This document shows positions 5,446 to 8,410 of a stretch of DNA of 8,410 nt, piece after piece. Below the pieces are notes generated by a model. The model saw only the letters and a program-made list of their open reading frames with translations. It had not been told where the DNA came from and did no database searches. Each line of letters starts with the position of its first letter. The stretch's first letter is position 1. Position numbers and translations under genes: made by a program. Origin of the DNA: Desulfobacterales bacterium (GTDB taxonomy: Bacteria > Desulfobacterota > Desulfobacteria > Desulfobacterales > DAOWNP01); contig JASFBI010000057.1 in the NCBI GenBank assembly GCA_030149595.1, forward strand, positions 1-8,410. The letters run 5' to 3'.

Positions 5446-8410
5446 ACAGGCATTGATACTTTAAACAGGCTGCCTTTATCTATTTTACTTGTAATTTTAA
5501 GTTCAAAATCAAATTGCCTCATAATACCATAAATAATGGACAGGCCAAGGCCTGTACCTTCTCCTGGTTTTTTGGTTGTGAAAAAGGGTTCTAAACAGCG
5601 TTGTTGTGTTTTATAGCTCATACCAGCACCATTATCTTCTATCTCCATAATAACCTTTTTATTATTCGCTGTTAGATACAATCTAACTATTATCTGTTTC
5701 TGGTATCTGATTCCAGGTTGTATTTTTTTTGTGTCCACTGCAAAACGTGCATTTGAAAGAAGATTTACTGTGATTTGCTGAAATTTTTGAGGGTTGATCC
5801 GTACATCAGGCAGTTTGTCGGTAATTAGCAGTTTTAAATTAATCTGGTGATGATGAAACTGTTCCTTAAAAAAAACAAGGCACTGACGAAACGGTATGCA
5901 AATATCAATGGCTTTTGGGGGCAGAGCATCATCGTATCTGGCATAGGTTCGCATATTACCTATAATAACTGCAGCCTTGTCAACCTGCATAGAGATCTCT
6001 TTTGTGATTGGAAGCACCTCTGCTCTGTTAAATGTGTCATTTTCAATCTCGTCCCTGATAATGGCTGATGCGGTTTTGATGATTTGAAGAGGCTGCCCCA
6101 GCTCATGGGCAATACCTGTGGCCAATTCACCGAGTGAGGCTAATCTGCTGGCGTGGGTAAGTTCAAGTTGTTTTTCATGCAGCTCTTTTGTTCTCTTGGC
6201 AAATCTATGTTCCAGGTCCTGATTCATAAGCTCTATGGTTGCATGGGCAGACTTTATATTACGCAATAAAAAAGCATTCTGTAAAGCAATTGCAGCTTGT
6301 GCTGCCAAAAGATCAGCAAGCTCTATCTGAGTATCTGTAAAAACAGATTTTATCAGGCTGTTTTCTAAGTAAAGCACCCCCAATACCTCTTTGTTTTTTA
6401 TAATGGGGAGACATAGGACAGAACGTAATTTTTCTTTTTGTACAACTACATCTGAAACAAATTCACCCTGTTCAAATGCATTATTTAAAATAAGTTTTTT
6501 TTTTGAATGAAAAACATAATATGTAATTCCCATGCTTAATTTATCTATGGAAAATCCAGATTCATCTTTAAATTTAACCTGTACATATTCTTTTTTGATT
6601 CCGTATACATATGGTACAAGAAGCTCTTTTTTCACAATTATCAGATATCCTGTTTTTGCCCCTAATCTGGCCATAACAGACTTAACGACTATGCTAAGCA
6701 GTTTGTTGAAATCAAGTTCACCGGCAATGGCTTTTACAGCACCAAAAAGATAGTTAAAGTCAAGTTCTTTATTGAACTTTTGATCTATATTGATATTTTT
6801 TTGGTCAGGATCATTTATCTTTGTGATGTGCTTTTTCGTACTCTTGGTTTTGCAGGATGGCTGCTCTTTAACATGTCCAGATAGTTGAGATGCTTTGCAG
6901 ACAGCACCACAGTGTTGATATAGCAGGATGGCACTGTCTAAATAAAATTCCTTTGAGTGGTGGTTTATTTTTTTAAGATACTGCCATAACCTTTCATTTA
7001 AAAAAGCTTCAAGAAACAGATATTGTTCTTTATGGGCAATATCAATAGCATCCTGAAAAATAATTCGGGTCTCTCTTAAATCTCCTTTTTGAGCGATAGT
7101 TTCTGCCTGCATCAGGGCAAGATAGGGTTTTAAAATAGGGCCGTGTGATGCCCATTTTAAAACCTGTTCAAGATAACTTCTGGTATTTTTACCATGCCCC
7201 CGTTGTAAAACAACAAGATATTTAAAAACATACCAGAGACGGTAAACAATGGTATTTTTGATTCCAATAAGATAGATTTCTGCATGTTTAAGAGACTGTT
7301 CTGCTTGAAAATATCTGCCGGTATAATAGGAGACAATTCCATTAAAAACAAAATAACATCCTAATGAGACAGCATATTTCTGTGTTTTCCAGGTATTTAG
7401 TTTGGTGAAAACATACGATTTATCAGAATATGTTGAATCTGATTCCCATAAAGGGGCAAGACTCATTTGAAGTGCTTCTCCTATACCTGTTGTTATTGCC
7501 AGATTAAATTGTTTACTGAAATTGACCATGGTTTCAATTTGAATTTTCAGGTGATTTAAATTTTTACTTTGAATAAACTCATACCAAAGTAAAGAACAAT
7601 TTGTATGACCGGCATACTGAAGATCACCGCAGTTTTTACTGGTGTTGATAGTGTTTTTACAAAGCCTTGTTAAATCGAAAATTGACAGCCTTGAATGTAT
7701 TGACATCCATATACTACATGTCATGGCTCTAACTAAACCAAAACTGTTTGGAAATCGTTTAACCATCTTAAACATAACATCTTCATAAGAGTTTGCATGC
7801 TGGTAATTATTTCGCATCTGAAAGTAAAAAGCCATAATACTTAAGGACATACAGATAAAAATACCAACACCCTTGTCTAAAGCCACAGACAATGTGCGTA
7901 TAGCCATTAATTCAAACATGGGAATTTGCCCTGAGAAATACAAGGATGGCAATATCTCACTATATAAATTCAATTCCAAACTATACTTGCGTTCGCTAAT
8001 ATCCGGAGCATCAATGATTTCCTGCCAGATATCGCGATTATTTTGATGAAGTTTTTCAATAATATGAGATATTTCAATCTGTATCTCATCTTCAGTCTGG
8101 GGTAAAGTCTTATCAATTAGAGTCAGAGCCCGGCGAGCCAGGTCCATACTTCCTGTTAAATTACCCATTGATACATAAGCGACTGTCTGTTCATACAAGT
8201 ATTCAGCCCGGTCAAGATCAGTTTGAGCATATTTTAGGGCTGTTCCCACTGTTATACTTGATCGTTTTTGGTCACCATTTACCAGTGCTGCCCTGGCAAG
8301 TTTTTTGTAAAGAGAGAACATAAAATCATAGTTTGTTTTCCAAAGGCTGTCAGAACACAGTTTAGCACTTTGACTGAAATAGTGGAAACAGGTATCAAGA
8401 GCCAGAGAGT
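5421..8410 (-). CDS. Giant sensor kinase: TPR-like helical region, GAF and histidine kinase domains (N terminus outside window)
   Basis: The frame is open to the right edge. The 29 residues before the first Met (8321), including LALDTCFHYFSQSAKL and SLWKTNYDF, read as a continuous helical-repeat protein, so the start lies beyond the window. Visible are 995 residues. From the N terminus: about 520 residues of alpha-solenoid repeats, without transmembrane segments that I can recognise; a short Lys-rich linker; the phrase AVKAIAGELDFNKLL; a GAF domain (roughly 6260-6730) with RSVLCLPIIKNKEVLGVLYLEN; a coiled coil; and a HisKA domain with phospho-acceptor His in GIAHELGQPL (codon 6105-6107). The HATPase domain follows, with Asn in LLSNARFAV (5751-5753), EDNGAGM (Asp codon 5634-5636) and GEGTGLGLSI. 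This layout matches the C-terminal part of proteins that begin with a Ser/Thr-kinase-like domain and an AAA/STAND-type ATPase; that N-terminal identity is inferred. No receiver domain follows, so a separate response regulator is expected. It is probably cytoplasmic, and its signal is unknown. Confidence 0.9.
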   Translation of the reverse strand, partial: SLALDTCFHYFSQSAKLCSDSLWKTNYDFMFSLYKKLARAALVNGDQKRSSITVGTALKYAQTDLDRAEYLYEQTVAYVSMGNLTGSMDLARRALTLIDKTLPQTEDEIQIEISHIIEKLHQNNRDIWQEIIDAPDISERKYSLELNLYSEILPSLYFSGQIPMFELMAIRTLSVALDKGVGIFICMSLSIMAFYFQMRNNYQHANSYEDVMFKMVKRFPNSFGLVRAMTCSIWMSIHSRLSIFDLTRLCKNTINTSKNCGDLQYAGHTNCSLLWYEFIQSKNLNHLKIQIETMVNFSKQFNLAITTGIGEALQMSLAPLWESDSTYSDKSYVFTKLNTWKTQKYAVSLGCYFVFNGIVSYYTGRYFQAEQSLKHAEIYLIGIKNTIVYRLWYVFKYLVVLQRGHGKNTRSYLEQVLKWASHGPILKPYLALMQAETIAQKGDLRETRIIFQDAIDIAHKEQYLFLEAFLNERLWQYLKKINHHSKEFYLDSAILLYQHCGAVCKASQLSGHVKEQPSCKTKSTKKHITKINDPDQKNINIDQKFNKELDFNYLFGAVKAIAGELDFNKLLSIVVKSVMARLGAKTGYLIIVKKELLVPYVYGIKKEYVQVKFKDESGFSIDKLSMGITYYVFHSKKKLILNNAFEQGEFVSDVVVQKEKLRSVLCLPIIKNKEVLGVLYLENSLIKSVFTDTQIELADLLAAQAAIALQNAFLLRNIKSAHATIELMNQDLEHRFAKRTKELHEKQLELTHASRLASLGELATGIAHELGQPLQIIKTASAIIRDEIENDTFNRAEVLPITKEISMQVDKAAVIIGNMRTYARYDDALPPKAIDICIPFRQCLVFFKEQFHHHQINLKLLITDKLPDVRINPQKFQQITVNLLSNARFAVDTKKIQPGIRYQKQIIVRLYLTANNKKVIMEIEDNGAGMSYKTQQRCLEPFFTTKKPGEGTGLGLSIIYGIMRQFDFELKITSKIDKGSLFKVSMPVAQTVTKH

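Noticed and set aside
8319..8321. ATG (minus strand) as the start of the giant kinase
   Set aside because: The frame continues upstream to the window edge with helical-repeat-like residues, and this Met lies in the middle of that repeat region.

Overview
The window looks like AT-rich bacterial chromosome. The gene content (a CheA/CheD/CheX/CheB chemosensory set with an HDOD protein and a CheY, plus a very long kinase ending in TPR-like helices, GAF and histidine kinase domains) best fits an anaerobic delta-proteobacterium of the Desulfobacterota type. That placement is an inference from gene style and is of low to moderate confidence; there is no rRNA or marker gene here.

Layout. Positions 1-4266 hold a plus-strand chemosensory operon: the C-terminal part of cheA (5' end outside the window), cheD, an HDOD-domain gene interrupted by an in-frame TAA, a cheY-like receiver gene, a cheX-like phosphatase gene that overlaps cheY, and cheB. 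Gaps within it are 0-50 bases, so co-transcription is likely. Forty bases after cheB comes a cytoplasmic M19 (membrane/renal-type) dipeptidase gene, 4307-5260, on the same strand. From the right edge, on the minus strand, runs the 3' two-thirds or so of a giant sensor kinase gene (5421-8410, open through the window edge), which converges on the dipeptidase gene. The 160-base convergent gap and the last codons of the kinase gene form a 147-base imperfect palindrome whose core is a perfect 15-bp A/T stem, probably a bidirectional terminator or a decayed palindromic element.

How the genes work together (family knowledge): CheA autophosphorylates in response to receptors and passes phosphate to the stand-alone CheY and to CheB. 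CheB demethylates or deamidates receptors, CheD deamidates receptor glutamines, and CheX removes phosphate from CheY. HDOD proteins are often found as regulatory partners in such clusters. No cheW, cheR or receptor gene is visible; they may lie upstream. The giant kinase appears to belong to a separate signalling pathway and has no receiver domain at its C terminus.

Most interesting points: the single in-frame stop inside an otherwise intact HDOD gene; a 15-bp tandem repeat that simultaneously encodes an acidic CheY tail and a basic, multi-start CheX N terminus; and the long palindrome between the convergent genes. I found no tRNA, rRNA, CRISPR array, insertion sequence or phage gene.
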